Below are positions 28,341 through 37,049 of a DNA stretch of 64,000 bases, piece by piece. This DNA comes from Actinopolyspora alba (GTDB lineage Bacteria; Actinomycetota; Actinomycetes; Mycobacteriales; Pseudonocardiaceae). Every line of letters starts with the position of its first letter. Position 1 is the first letter of the stretch. The translations under genes and the position numbers were made by a program. The notes beneath the pieces were generated by a model, which saw only the letters and a list, made by a program, of their open reading frames with translations, had not been told where the DNA came from and made no database searches. The DNA lies in NCBI RefSeq assembly GCF_900112765.1, contig NZ_FOMZ01000003.1, forward strand, positions 186,001-250,000. The letters are read 5' to 3'.

Positions 28341-29444
28341 TCAGCGGTTCCGGCTGTAGAAGGGCGTGTCCACGACCTCCACAGCGACTGCCTTGCCGCG
28401 AATGTCCACTTGTAACTCGGTCCCCGTCTTCGCGCAGGCGTGGTCCACATAGGCCATCGCGATCGGGTAACCCAGCGTGGGCGACGGCGCACCGCTGGTC
28501 ACGACGCCGACATCGGCGCCGTCACCGTCCAGTACCCGGTAACCGTGGCGTGGGGCGCGGCGGCCCGTTCCGCGCAGCCCCACCAGTGTGCGCTCCGCGG
28601 TCCGCTCCGCTGCGTCGGCGAGCGCGGCGCGTCCCACGAAATCTCCCGACTTGTCCAGTCGGACCACCCGGCCCAGATTGGCGTCGAACGGGGTCACTTC
28701 GGTGGAGAGCTCGTGACCGTGCAACGGCATACCGGCCTCCAACCGTAGTGTGTCCCGGCATGCCAAGCCGGCGGGCTGTATCCCGTGCGGGGCGCCCGCC
28801 TCGCTGAGCGCCTGCCAAACCGTAGCCGCGTCGTTGACGGATGTGAACAGCTCGAAACCGTCTTCGCCGGTATAGCCGGTGCGGGCGAGTAGAACATCAC
28901 AATTGGCTACCCTGCCGGGGTATCCCGCGAAGTACTTGACCGTTGTCAGGTCGATCTCGGTCAACGGTGCCAGGATGTCCTTGGCCACCGGCCCCTGAAC
29001 CGCGATCAGCGCGTACTCGTCGGACAGGTCGGTGTGCTCGGTGTCGAAACCGCGTACTCGCTCGGCCAGCTCGGTCGAGACCATGGCGGCGTTCGCGGCA
29101 TTGGCGACCACGAGGAACTCCCGCTCCCCGGTGCGGTAGACGATCAGGTCGTCCAGTACCCCGCCAGCCTCGTCGCAGATCATCGTGTAACGCGCGCGTC
29201 CGACGGTGATAGCCGAGGCGTTGGCCACCAGCGCGTAGTCCAGGGCCTCGGCGGCCTGGGCACCGCTGATACGAAGCTCGCCCATGTGCGTGAGATCGAA
29301 CAAGCCCGCGGTGCCGCGTACCGCGTTGTGCTCGTTGATGTCACCGGAGTAGCGCAGCGGCATTTCCCAGCCCGCGAACTCGGTGAAGGTTGCCCCGAGT
29401 CGCTGATGGACCTCGTGCAGTGGTGTCTTGCGGGACGGTGACAT
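28341..29444 (-). CDS. gcvT: Glycine cleavage system T protein (aminomethyltransferase)
   Basis: GcvT transfers the methylene group from the aminomethyl-lipoyl H protein to tetrahydrofolate, releasing ammonia. The 367-residue protein has HQRLGATFTEFAGWEMPLRYSGDINEHNAVRGTAGLFDLTHMGELRISG, GYTGEDGFELF and the C-terminal barrel GYPIAMAYVDHACAKTGTELQVDIRGK. ATG 29444 has AGGAG upstream. A tandem glycine riboswitch precedes it. gcvH and gcvP are not in this window. Confidence 0.96.
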   Translation of the reverse strand: MSPSRKTPLHEVHQRLGATFTEFAGWEMPLRYSGDINEHNAVRGTAGLFDLTHMGELRISGAQAAEALDYALVANASAITVGRARYTMICDEAGGVLDDLIVYRTGEREFLVVANAANAAMVSTELAERVRGFDTEHTDLSDEYALIAVQGPVAKDILAPLTEIDLTTVKYFAGYPGRVANCDVLLARTGYTGEDGFELFTSVNDAATVWQALSEAGAPHGIQPAGLACRDTLRLEAGMPLHGHELSTEVTPFDANLGRVVRLDKSGDFVGRAALADAAERTAERTLVGLRGTGRRAPRHGYRVLDGDGADVGVVTSGAPSPTLGYPIAMAYVDHACAKTGTELQVDIRGKAVAVEVVDTPFYSRNR

Positions 29445-29479
29445 GGTGGAAACTCCTGATAGGTCGGCGCCTGGTCGGC

Positions 29480-29705
29480 GTCTCCCCGGAGTCATTGGCC
29501 TGAGAGTTTCACCGCGCTGTGCGGCTTGCACCGTGGGCGAGGGGCGCGTGACCCCTGCTTTCCTCCTGAATCGCCTGGTGCCATGCGGTGATCGGGCCTG
29601 AGAGTTTGTCGGGGAGTGTTGCTCCTTCGGCGCTCCGCGCGCACGTTGGGGCCATTGCCGTGGCCGGGCAGCGATGCCGCGAGCCGAGTGCGGAGTCTCT
29701 CCCGC
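29480..29705 (-). promoter_or_regulatory. Tandem glycine riboswitch upstream of gcvT
   Basis: Read on the reverse strand, the first aptamer starts GCGGGAGAGACTCCG, contains GCCGAAGGAGCAA and ends ACTCTCAGGCC. The second has GAGGAAAGCAGGGG, then GTGAAACTCTCAGGCC and GACTCCGGGGAGAC. These are the conserved glycine-aptamer blocks, in the order and spacing seen before actinobacterial gcvT. Glycine binding is expected to raise gcvT and perhaps glyA expression. Confidence 0.92.
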
Positions 29706-29741
29706 ATGACGTCATGGGCGCATTCTTCGATTGTAGCGTGA

Positions 29742-29770
29742 ACGCTACGTAGCCCCGGCTGTCGAGTCAA
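29742..29770 (-). promoter_or_regulatory. Candidate gcvT promoter with overlapping palindrome
   Basis: On the reverse strand TTGACT (29770-29765), a 17-base spacer and TAGCGT (29747-29742) form a good vegetative-type promoter, about 40 bases before the riboswitch. The -10 lies inside the palindrome GTAGCGT-GA-ACGCTAC (29733-29748), which may be an operator. Confidence 0.6.
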
Positions 29771-29877
29771 CAGCAGCGCAGCTGACCGCGGCCGGATTTC
29801 CCCCGCGCGCGTGGCGCGCGGCCACGTCCGCCGAGCGGTCTCGCGTTTCAGGTGAACTCGACGGGGAGGTGTCGCGA

Positions 29878-30510
29878 TCAGTGGATCTCGTCGAGTTCCG
29901 CGTAACGTCTGCGCAGCCCTTCCGTGAAGGCCTGCAGTGCGAGCTCGAAGCTGGCGTTGTCGATCTCCGTCGCGTGACTGCGCAGCAGATGTGCCTTGCC
30001 GAGGTTGGGGAACCTCTCGTCGTAGATCTCGGCGTCGTCGACGAATCCGCCCGCGAACGACCCCATCGCGCTGCCCACCACGAGGTACTTCACGGAAGCC
30101 CCGATCATGGTCGCGTAGCGCTGCGGCCAACCGGCTTCGACCAGTCCGCCGTGCACCGCGTCGGCACGGCGCAGTGCCGCCTCCCTGCGAGCCGGGCCGG
30201 AGGCGATGAACGGCACCAGGTTGGGGTGTTCCACCAGCGCCCGGCGATAGGAACGGGCCCAGACGGTCACGCCCGTGACCCAGTCCGTCTCGAAGCCGGA
30301 GACATCGACCTGGGCCATCGTCGAGTTGGCGAGATCGTGCAGCAGCTCGTCCTTGTTGGGGACGTAGTTGTACAGCGAAGCCGCCCGCACTCCCAGCCGT
30401 TCCGCCAGGCGCCGCATCGAAAGTGCCTCCAGCCCGGCGGTGTCGATGATCTCGAGTGCGGACTCCCGGATGCGCTCCATCGACAGCAGGGGCGTGCTCG
30501 GTCTGGGCAA
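29878..30510 (-). CDS. TetR-family regulator (TetR_C-type)
   Basis: A 210-residue repressor with the helix-turn-helix at residues 12-58 (RIRESALEIIDTAGLEALSMRRLAERLGVRAASLYNYVPNKDELL) and a TetR_C-like ligand domain. The TTG at 30510 is used because GGAGG lies seven bases upstream. It is divergent from an acyl-CoA ligase/SDR/acyl-CoA dehydrogenase operon. The perfect palindrome at 30601-30617 lies between them, so it probably represses that operon and itself, with an acyl-CoA or related ligand as inducer (inference). Confidence 0.88.
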   Translation of the reverse strand: MPRPSTPLLSMERIRESALEIIDTAGLEALSMRRLAERLGVRAASLYNYVPNKDELLHDLANSTMAQVDVSGFETDWVTGVTVWARSYRRALVEHPNLVPFIASGPARREAALRRADAVHGGLVEAGWPQRYATMIGASVKYLVVGSAMGSFAGGFVDDAEIYDERFPNLGKAHLLRSHATEIDNASFELALQAFTEGLRRRYAELDEIH

Positions 30511-30600
30511 GAAGTGGCCTCCGGGACCTGTTCGGGGACGAGTGCGGTTCGTTGCTCTCGAGTCTTGTCAAACGTTGTCGTCGACTTTAGGGTCTCACAA

Positions 30601-30617
30601 AACTAACGTCGTTAGTT
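30601..30617. promoter_or_regulatory. 17-base palindromic operator for the adjacent TetR protein
   Basis: Perfect 8-base arms AACTAACG and CGTTAGTT flank a single T. It lies between the TetR start and the acyl-CoA ligase start, 90 bases from the former, where it could block both promoters. Confidence 0.7.
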
Positions 30618-30684
30618 AAGCTGTCGGCCGCAGTGCTGCGTGCCGCACGCGGTAGCGGCTCCTGGCGTATTGAGGAGGTCGCTG

Positions 30685-32364
30685 ATGACCACGAATCACC
30701 CGGGCACCGTGACAGGGGAGCAGCCGATGGACACGGGTTCATCCGCCTCGCTCTCGCTCGCCTCGGTGCTCGCGGAACCCGCCCGCCGCACTCCGGATGC
30801 CCCGGCTGTGCTGGAGGGGCGGGATCGAGTCGAATACGGCGAGCTCTGGGAGCAGGTGTGTCGCCATGCCGCCGCACTGCGGGAGCTCGGTGTCGCCGCG
30901 GGTGACCGGATCGCCCTGGTGGCCCCGAACGTCGTGGACTTCGTCCGTGCCTACTACGCGGTGCAGGTGGTCGGGGCTGTCGTGGTGCCCGTTCCGGTGT
31001 TGCTCGTCGCTTCGGAAGCCGCTCATCTGGTCTCGGATTCGGGCGCGAGGATGATCCTGGGGCACACCAGCCAACTGGAGCTGGCCCGGGGCTGTGCCGA
31101 ACGAACCGGTGCGAGCCTGGTGACCCTGGGGGACGTCGATTCCCGGCAGGGAGACTCTCGGCAGGGGGATTCCCGGCAGGGGGATTCTGGGCAGGGGGAG
31201 CGCGACGAGCCGTCGTTGACCGAGCTGGCGTCCGAGGTCGAGCCGCTGTCCGGTTTCGTGACCCGCGCGCCGCAGGACGAGGCGGTCGTCTTCTACACCA
31301 GCGGGACCACGGGCAAGCCCAAGGGCGCCGTGCTGACCCAGCTGAACATGGTCATGAACGCGACGGTCAACGCTTTCGACGCCACCGACACCGATTCGAG
31401 TGATGTGGTGCTGGGATGTCTGCCGTTGTTCCACGTGTTCGGCCAGACGGTCTCGATGAACACCACGTTCCGTGCCGGCGCCTGCTTGGTGCTGCAACCC
31501 GGCTTCGATCCCGCACAGGCGCTGGAGCTGATTCGTGAGCACGGAATCACCCAGTTCAACGGGGTGCCCACGATGTTCGGCCGGATGTTGGAAGCCGCTC
31601 CGCCGGACTTGCGGTTGCCCAGCCTGCGGCTGTGCGTATCCGGTGGGGCCGCCCTGCCGGTTTCGGTGCTGGAGCGTTTCAACGAGCGGTTCGAGACCCG
31701 GATCCTGGAGGGTTACGGCCTCTCCGAGACCTCACCGAGCGCGACGGTCAACCAGCCCTCCATCGGGACTCGGGCGGGCACCGTGGGGCATCCGCTGTGG
31801 GGTGTCGAGGTCGAGATCGCCGAGCCGGACTCCGACCGGATCGAGCTGTTGCCCCGCGGCACCCGCGGCGAGGTCGTCGTGCGTGGGCACAACGTGTTCG
31901 CCGGTTACCTCGGGAATCCGGAGGCGACCCGTGCGGCACTCGTCGACGGCTGGTTCCGTACCGGCGACATCGGGGTCAGGGACGAGGACGGATTCCTGTC
32001 CATCGTCGACCGCAAGAAGGAGCTGATCATTCGCAACGGGTACAACGTCTACCCGCGGGAGGTCGAGGAGCTGCTACTGGAGCACCCCGAGCTGGCACAG
32101 GTGGCGGTCATCGGGCTGCCGGACACCACCCGTGGCGAAGAGGTCTGTGCGGTAGCGGTGCATGCCACACTGTCGGCAGGGGATACCGACCAGTCGGTTA
32201 GCGACCGGGTGGTCGAGTGGGCCGCGGCGCGGCTGGCGGCGCACAAGTACCCGCGACGAGTGGTCTTCACCGACGAACTCCCGCTCGGGCCCAGCCACAA
32301 GGTGCTCAAACGGGAGTTGCGGGAGCGGATCATTCGGGACGAACAACAGACGAGCAGGAACTGA
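30685..32364 (+). CDS. Long-chain acyl-CoA ligase (AMP-forming)
   Basis: A 559-residue ANL enzyme that activates a carboxylate, probably a fatty acid, to its CoA thioester. Motifs are FYTSGTTGKPKGA (P-loop), LPLFHVFGQT, GYGLSETSP, GWFRTGDIG and DRKKELIIRNGYNVYPREVEE, and the near-C-terminal lysine lies in GPSHKVLKRELRE. An in-frame run of four DSRQG-type units (31138-31197) is inserted near residue 152, before the P-loop. ATG 30685 has GAGGAGG upstream. fabG-like and acyl-CoA dehydrogenase genes follow closely, suggesting a fatty-acid or side-chain degradation operon. Confidence 0.92.
   Translation: MTTNHPGTVTGEQPMDTGSSASLSLASVLAEPARRTPDAPAVLEGRDRVEYGELWEQVCRHAAALRELGVAAGDRIALVAPNVVDFVRAYYAVQVVGAVVVPVPVLLVASEAAHLVSDSGARMILGHTSQLELARGCAERTGASLVTLGDVDSRQGDSRQGDSRQGDSGQGERDEPSLTELASEVEPLSGFVTRAPQDEAVVFYTSGTTGKPKGAVLTQLNMVMNATVNAFDATDTDSSDVVLGCLPLFHVFGQTVSMNTTFRAGACLVLQPGFDPAQALELIREHGITQFNGVPTMFGRMLEAAPPDLRLPSLRLCVSGGAALPVSVLERFNERFETRILEGYGLSETSPSATVNQPSIGTRAGTVGHPLWGVEVEIAEPDSDRIELLPRGTRGEVVVRGHNVFAGYLGNPEATRAALVDGWFRTGDIGVRDEDGFLSIVDRKKELIIRNGYNVYPREVEELLLEHPELAQVAVIGLPDTTRGEEVCAVAVHATLSAGDTDQSVSDRVVEWAAARLAAHKYPRRVVFTDELPLGPSHKVLKRELRERIIRDEQQTSRN
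31138..31197 (+). repeat. Four 15-base tandem repeats inside the acyl-CoA ligase gene
   Basis: Four units of the form GATTCCCGGCAGGGG run without gaps and encode DSRQG three times and DSGQG once. The insert keeps frame and lies in a surface-loop region before the P-loop. Confidence 0.85.
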
Positions 32365-32375
32365 AGGAGTACAGC

Positions 32376-33143
32376 GTGGCTCAACAACTGGACGGACGAG
32401 TGGCAGTGGTGACCGGAGCGGGAAGGGGAATCGGCGCCGGTATCGCCGAGAAGCTCGCTTCCGAAGGGGCCGCGGTCGCGGTGGTGGACCTCGACGAGTC
32501 CACCTGCGCCGAAACCGTGCGGCGTATCACCGACGCGGGTGGGTCGGCACTGGCCGTGTCGGCCGACGTCACCGACTCGGACTCGGTGGAGCGTGCCTTC
32601 ACCCGGGTCTCGGAGCAGTTGGGAACCGTCGGTGTCCTGGTCAACAACGCCGGGGTCACCAAGGACAACATGCTGTTCAAGATGTCCGAGCAGGACTGGG
32701 ACACCGTCATGGGGGTTCACCTGCGCGGGGCTTTCCTGTGCAGCAAGGCCGCCCAGCAGCAGATGGTTCCCCAGCGCTGGGGAAAGATCGTGAACCTTTC
32801 CAGCGTGTCCGCGCTCGGCAATCGCGGTCAGGCGAACTACTCCACCGCGAAAGCGGGAGTGCAGGGGTTCACCAAGACCCTGGCGATCGAGCTGGGGCCG
32901 TTCGGCATCAACGTCAACGCCATCGCGCCCGGTTTCATCGTCTCCGACATGACCGCGACGACTGCCGAGCGGCTCGGGATGACCTTCGAGCAGCTGCAGG
33001 AGGGTGCGGCCGCCGAGACGCCGGTGCGCCGTGTCGGTCAGCCCGCCGACATCGCCAACGCGGTGAGCTTCCTGACCAGTGAGCAGTCCTCGTTCGTCAC
33101 CGGTCAGACGCTCTACGTCGACGGCGGTCGCAAGCTCGGCTGA
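32376..33143 (+). CDS. FabG-type short-chain dehydrogenase/reductase
   Basis: A 255-residue classical SDR. It has the NAD(P) motif TGAGRGIGAG near residue 13, NNAGVTKDNM, the catalytic Ser in NLSSVSALGNRGQANYSTAKAG with YxxxK, and PGFIVSDMT. The acidic residue in VVDLDES after strand 2 hints at NAD preference. GTG 32376 has AAGGAG eight bases upstream and lies 12 bases after the ligase stop. In this operon it more likely oxidises a hydroxyacyl-CoA than serves fatty acid synthesis. Confidence 0.9.
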   Translation: MAQQLDGRVAVVTGAGRGIGAGIAEKLASEGAAVAVVDLDESTCAETVRRITDAGGSALAVSADVTDSDSVERAFTRVSEQLGTVGVLVNNAGVTKDNMLFKMSEQDWDTVMGVHLRGAFLCSKAAQQQMVPQRWGKIVNLSSVSALGNRGQANYSTAKAGVQGFTKTLAIELGPFGINVNAIAPGFIVSDMTATTAERLGMTFEQLQEGAAAETPVRRVGQPADIANAVSFLTSEQSSFVTGQTLYVDGGRKLG

Positions 33144-33200
33144 CCACGGTCCGTACCCGGCGCACCGGTCCGCCCGGTGCGCCGTCCCCCTCACATTCCC

Positions 33201-33222
33201 GGCGATTTCCCGCGAGATCGCC
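33201..33222. repeat. 22-base near-palindrome, copy 2
   Basis: The arms GGCGATTTCC and CGAGATCGCC match the palindrome at 609-630 at 20 of 22 positions. It lies between the SDR and acyl-CoA dehydrogenase genes, 57 bases after a stop codon. Confidence 0.7.
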
Positions 33223-33248
33223 GTCTCCGCCACCGAGGAAGGCTTGTC

Positions 33249-34427
33249 ATGGTTGATTTCGCACTGTCGGACACCGAACGCGACATCCGCGACTGGGTTC
33301 GCAACTTCGTCCAGCGTGAGCTGATGCCGCTGGAGCAGCAGGTTCTCGACCGGGAACGGCGTGGTGAGCGCGGTCTGACCAAGGAGGAGACCCAGCAGCT
33401 GCGCGACAAGGCCCGCCAGGCGGGTTTCTGGGGGGTCCAGACTCCGGAGGAGTACGGCGGCATGGGGCTGTCCGCGGTGCTCACGGCCCTGGTCGAGGTG
33501 GAGCTCGGTCGGACCTTCGTGCCGTTCAGTTTCGGAGGGTCCGCCGACAACATCCTCTACTACGGCAACGAGGAGCAGAAACAGCGCTATCTGGTCCCGA
33601 CCATCGAGGGGACCCGGAAGTCCTGCTTCGCGATAACCGAACCGGACGCCGGGTCTGATGCGAAAAATATTCGCACCACTGCCCGCAAGGAGGGCTCGGA
33701 GTGGGTCATCGACGGTGAGAAGACGTTCATCACCGGTGGCATCGACGCCGACTTCACCATGGTCTTCGCCGTCACCGACAAGGAGAAGGGGGCCGACGGC
33801 GGCGTCACCTGTTTCCTGGTCGACCGGGACATGGGCTGGACCTCGGAGCCCATCGACATCATGGGGGAGTGGGACCGGCAACCCGCCGCGCTGACCTTCG
33901 ACGGCGTCCGGGTGCCCGAGGAGAACGTGCTCGGCGAGGTCGGCAACGGCTTCGGACTCGCCATGCAGTGGATCGGACAGGGCAGGTACATGCTGCCCGC
34001 GCGCGCCCTGGGCGGCTGTGAGCGCATGGTGGAAATGGCCACGGAGTACTCGCAGTCCCGCAGGACCTTCGGGTCCCCGATCGCGGATCGGCAGGCCATC
34101 CAGTGGATGATCGCGGACTCCGCCGTCGAGATCGAGGCGTTGCGCTGGCTGGTGCTGCAGGCGGCCTGGCAGGTTGACCAGGGGATGGATTCCCGTCACG
34201 CGCAGTCCATCGCCAAACTGCACGGCGGTGTCCGCGCCAACGAGATCGTGGATCGGGTGATGCAGATCCACGGCGGCATGGGCTACACCAGGGAACTCCC
34301 CATCGAGCGGTGGTACCGGGACATGCGGCTGCTGCGCATCTTCGAGGGAACCGACGAGATCCAGCGTCGTACCGTGGCGCGCAACCTGCTCAAGGGGCAT
34401 GCCTCGATACGCGGCGTGCTGGGATGA
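33249..34427 (+). CDS. Acyl-CoA dehydrogenase
   Basis: A 392-residue FAD enzyme that introduces the alpha-beta double bond into acyl-CoA. Motifs are FALSDTERDIRDWVRNFVQREL, ITEPDAGSDAKNIRTTARKEG, FITGGIDADFTMVFAVTD, YSQSRRTFGSPIADRQAIQWMIAD and QIHGGMGYTRELPIERWYRDMRLLRIFEGTDEIQRR, which includes the catalytic-base glutamate. ATG 33249 has AGGAAGG upstream. It is the last gene of the ligase/SDR/dehydrogenase group. Confidence 0.95.
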   Translation: MVDFALSDTERDIRDWVRNFVQRELMPLEQQVLDRERRGERGLTKEETQQLRDKARQAGFWGVQTPEEYGGMGLSAVLTALVEVELGRTFVPFSFGGSADNILYYGNEEQKQRYLVPTIEGTRKSCFAITEPDAGSDAKNIRTTARKEGSEWVIDGEKTFITGGIDADFTMVFAVTDKEKGADGGVTCFLVDRDMGWTSEPIDIMGEWDRQPAALTFDGVRVPEENVLGEVGNGFGLAMQWIGQGRYMLPARALGGCERMVEMATEYSQSRRTFGSPIADRQAIQWMIADSAVEIEALRWLVLQAAWQVDQGMDSRHAQSIAKLHGGVRANEIVDRVMQIHGGMGYTRELPIERWYRDMRLLRIFEGTDEIQRRTVARNLLKGHASIRGVLG

Positions 34428-34532
34428 TCCCCGCCCAACTGGTCCGGCCCGACCGGTCCCGCCCGACTGATCTCCGTCACATCGGCTCCCCGGGGTGTCC
34501 GCGCGACATACGCTACACCCGGTGTGACGGCG

Positions 34533-34559
34533 GTCTCACCCCGTGATCCCGGTGGGTAC
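34533..34559 (+). promoter_or_regulatory. Candidate SigF/SigB-type promoter
   Basis: GTCT (34533-34536), a 17-base spacer and GGGTAC (34554-34559) resemble the actinobacterial SigF/SigB consensus GNTT-N15-17-GGGTAY. The small basic-protein gene starts 41 bases downstream. Confidence 0.45.
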
Positions 34560-34600
34560 TCTGGATGTCGGATGGCCCCGACTAGACGGCAGGAGCGATC

Positions 34601-34762
34601 ATGTCGATCTTCAAGAAGGTAGCCAAGGTAGCCGACGTCGCCAAGAGTCCGCAGGGTAGGCGCGCGATCGAACAGGCGAAGCGTTACGCCCAGGATCCCA
34701 AGAACAAGGAAAAGATCGACCGGGTCGTGAACAAGGTCAAGGGCAGGGGCAAGAGCCACTGA
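34601..34762 (+). CDS. Small basic protein of 53 residues, uncharacterised
   Basis: A short ORF with an AGGAG site four bases before ATG 34601 encodes a lysine-rich, probably helical protein. It starts MSIFKKVAKVADVAKSPQGR and continues RAIEQAKRYAQDPKNKEKID. It resembles in size and style the short basic actinobacterial proteins of the Rv0909 antitoxin type, but I cannot assign it to a family. A SigF-like promoter lies upstream and a long palindromic hairpin downstream, which makes a complete single-gene unit. It may be a stress-induced DNA- or RNA-binding protein (inference). Confidence 0.75.
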   Translation: MSIFKKVAKVADVAKSPQGRRAIEQAKRYAQDPKNKEKIDRVVNKVKGRGKSH

Positions 34763-34818
34763 CCCGTCGACACGGGATCGGTCTCCCGGGAGGTCCGGAG
34801 CGCGTCGGATACGCGTCG

Positions 34819-34850
34819 AACTGCCCGGCCGGTGCACCGGCCGGGCAGTT
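34819..34850 (+). terminator. 32-base perfect palindromic terminator
   Basis: The 14-base arms AACTGCCCGGCCGG and CCGGCCGGGCAGTT flank TGCA, so all 32 bases are self-complementary. It lies 56 bases after the small basic-protein gene and is followed by a pyrimidine-rich run. Confidence 0.75.
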
Positions 34851-34984
34851 CTGCTCTCCCCCTCCCCGTTCCCCGCTCGTCGCCCCCATCCGTCGGCGAG
34901 CGCTTCGGACGACGGGCTGTTCCTCGGCACGAAGAGCCAGTAGGGTGCCACACGCATGATCATCGTTCGATCACGGAGCGTTCG

Positions 34985-36187
34985 TTGGGCAGTGTCTACG
35001 TAGTCGGAACCTTCGACACCAAGGGCGACGAACTCGGGTACGTCGCCGACCTGCTCCGTGCCGACGGATCGTCGGTGGTGACCGTGGACCTGGGGACCGC
35101 GGCAACCGGCTCCGCCACGGCCGTCTCTATCCCCTCCGAGGCGGTGGCCGAGCATCATCCGCACGGCAGCGGTGCCGTGTTCACCGGAGAGCGCGGCTCC
35201 GCGGTCACCGCGATGTCGGAGGCCTTCCGGCGGTTCATGCTCACCCGCGACGATGTCGCGGGGGTCCTCGGCGCCGGCGGGTCGGGAGCCACCGCCCTGG
35301 TTACGCCCGCCATGCGCGCGTTGCCCGTCGGTGTTCCGAAGTTCGTGGTCTCCACGGTCGCCTCCGGAGACGTTTCCGGCTACATCGACGCCAGCGACAT
35401 CACGATGATGCCCGCGGTCACCGATGTCGCCGGGTTGAACCGGATATCACGGCGTGTGCTGGCCAATGCCGCGCACGCCTTGCACGGTGCGGTGAGCGCG
35501 AGCCCACCGGACGTGACCGACAGGCCCGCCGTCGGCCTTTCCATGTTCGGCGTGACCACTCCGTGCGTCAGTGCCGTGGCCAAGGAACTCACGGCCGCTT
35601 ACGATCCGCTGGTTTTCCACGCGACCGGAACCGGGGGACGCGCGATGGAGAAACTGGCCGACGACGGACTGCTGTACGCGCTGCTGGACATCACCACCAC
35701 CGAAGTCTGCGACCTCGTTTCCGGCGGGGTGATGAGTGCGGGCGGGGAACGGCTCGACGCGCCCGCACGAGCGGGGCTGCCCTACGTGGGTTCCTGCGGC
35801 GCGTTGGACATGGTCAATTTCGGCGCACCGGAGACCGTGCCGGACCGATACCGGGACCGGCTGCTCTACGAGCACAATCCGCAGGTCACCCTGATGCGTA
35901 CCACTCCGGAGGAGTGCGAGGCCATCGGGGTGTTCCTGGCCGACAAGCTCAACGCCTTCCCCGGTCGGGTGAGATTCCTGCTTCCCGAGGGTGGAGTGTC
36001 GGCGCTGGACGCCGCGGGCAGTCCCTTTCACGATCCGGAGGCCGACGAAGTGTTGTTCGACACACTCGAACGTAACGTGGTGCAGCACGAACAACGGCGT
36101 TTGGTCCGACTGCCGCACAACATCAACGATTCGCAGTTCGTCCGGGCGTTGCTGGACGCGTTCCACGAGGTGGTGGCTGATGACTGA
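34985..36187 (+). CDS. Tm-1-like ATP-binding domain protein (UPF0261)
   Basis: A 400-residue protein of the UPF0261/Tm-1-like family. It opens with [27 protein letters not shown] and shows [42 protein letters not shown], then [44 protein letters not shown] and the C-terminal [15 protein letters not shown]. In tomato the homologous domain is the N-terminal half of Tm-1, an inhibitor of tobamovirus RNA replication; the bacterial function is unknown. Start TTG 34985 has GGAG six bases upstream. It overlaps the next gene by eight bases. Confidence 0.88.
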   Translation: MGSVYVVGTFDTKGDELGYVADLLRADGSSVVTVDLGTAATGSATAVSIPSEAVAEHHPHGSGAVFTGERGSAVTAMSEAFRRFMLTRDDVAGVLGAGGSGATALVTPAMRALPVGVPKFVVSTVASGDVSGYIDASDITMMPAVTDVAGLNRISRRVLANAAHALHGAVSASPPDVTDRPAVGLSMFGVTTPCVSAVAKELTAAYDPLVFHATGTGGRAMEKLADDGLLYALLDITTTEVCDLVSGGVMSAGGERLDAPARAGLPYVGSCGALDMVNFGAPETVPDRYRDRLLYEHNPQVTLMRTTPEECEAIGVFLADKLNAFPGRVRFLLPEGGVSALDAAGSPFHDPEADEVLFDTLERNVVQHEQRRLVRLPHNINDSQFVRALLDAFHEVVADD

Positions 36188-37049
36188 ACAGCGCCGTGAC
36201 ACGAGCTCCCGGGAAGGACCGCCGGATCGTGCCGGCATCCTGCGGCGGCTGTACGACAAGGTCGAGCGTGGCGTGCCGATAGTCGGTGGGGGCGCGGGAA
36301 CGGGGCTCTCCGCCAAGTCGGAGGAAGCCGGTGGGATCGATCTCCTCGTGCTGTACAACTCGGGGCGTTACCGCATGGCGGGCAGGGGATCGCTCGCGGG
36401 ACTTCTCGCGTACGGAAACGCCAACGACATCGTGCTGGAAATGGCGCGCGAGGTGTTGCCCGTGGTCCGAAACACCCCGGTGCTGGCAGGAGTGAACGGA
36501 ACCGACCCCTTCATGATTCGGGAGAAGTTTCTCGCGGAACTGCGTGATCTGGGATTCGCCGGAGTGCAGAACTTTCCCACCGTCGGTCTCATCGACGGGG
36601 TGTTCCGGGCGAATCTGGAGGAAACGGGGATGGGTTTCGACCATGAGGTGGAAATGATCCGCGCCGCCCGTGAAATGGACCTGCTCACAACGCCCTATGT
36701 TTTCTCCGCGGCCGACGCGCGGGCGATGACGCGCGCCGGCGCCGACGTGATCGTTTGTCACATGGGGCTCACCACTGGCGGAAGTATCGGAGCCGAAACA
36801 GCGCTGAGTCTGGACGAATGTGTGGCCTCGATCGAGGAGTGGTCGGCGGCGGCCGCCGAGATCCGCGACGATGTTCTCGTGCTCTGCCACGGCGGTCCCA
36901 TAAGCGCGCCCGCGGACATGACTTATGTGCTCTCGCGGACCGGCCGTTGTCACGGATTCTACGGTGCCAGCAGCATGGAGAGACTACCGACCGAACAGGC
37001 GGTCACCGCTCGGACCGGCGAGTTTCTGGAGCAGCGGCGTTCCGGCTGA
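36180..37049 (+). CDS. TIM-barrel phosphoenolpyruvate-hydrolase-like protein
   Basis: A 289-residue protein of the PEP-hydrolase-like TIM-barrel family, equivalent to the C-terminal half of plant Tm-1. Visible features are [107 protein letters not shown] and [21 protein letters not shown] 36180 lies within the end of the upstream gene, so the pair is translationally coupled. The natural substrate is unknown. Confidence 0.86.
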   Translation: MTEQRRDTSSREGPPDRAGILRRLYDKVERGVPIVGGGAGTGLSAKSEEAGGIDLLVLYNSGRYRMAGRGSLAGLLAYGNANDIVLEMAREVLPVVRNTPVLAGVNGTDPFMIREKFLAELRDLGFAGVQNFPTVGLIDGVFRANLEETGMGFDHEVEMIRAAREMDLLTTPYVFSAADARAMTRAGADVIVCHMGLTTGGSIGAETALSLDECVASIEEWSAAAAEIRDDVLVLCHGGPISAPADMTYVLSRTGRCHGFYGASSMERLPTEQAVTARTGEFLEQRRSG

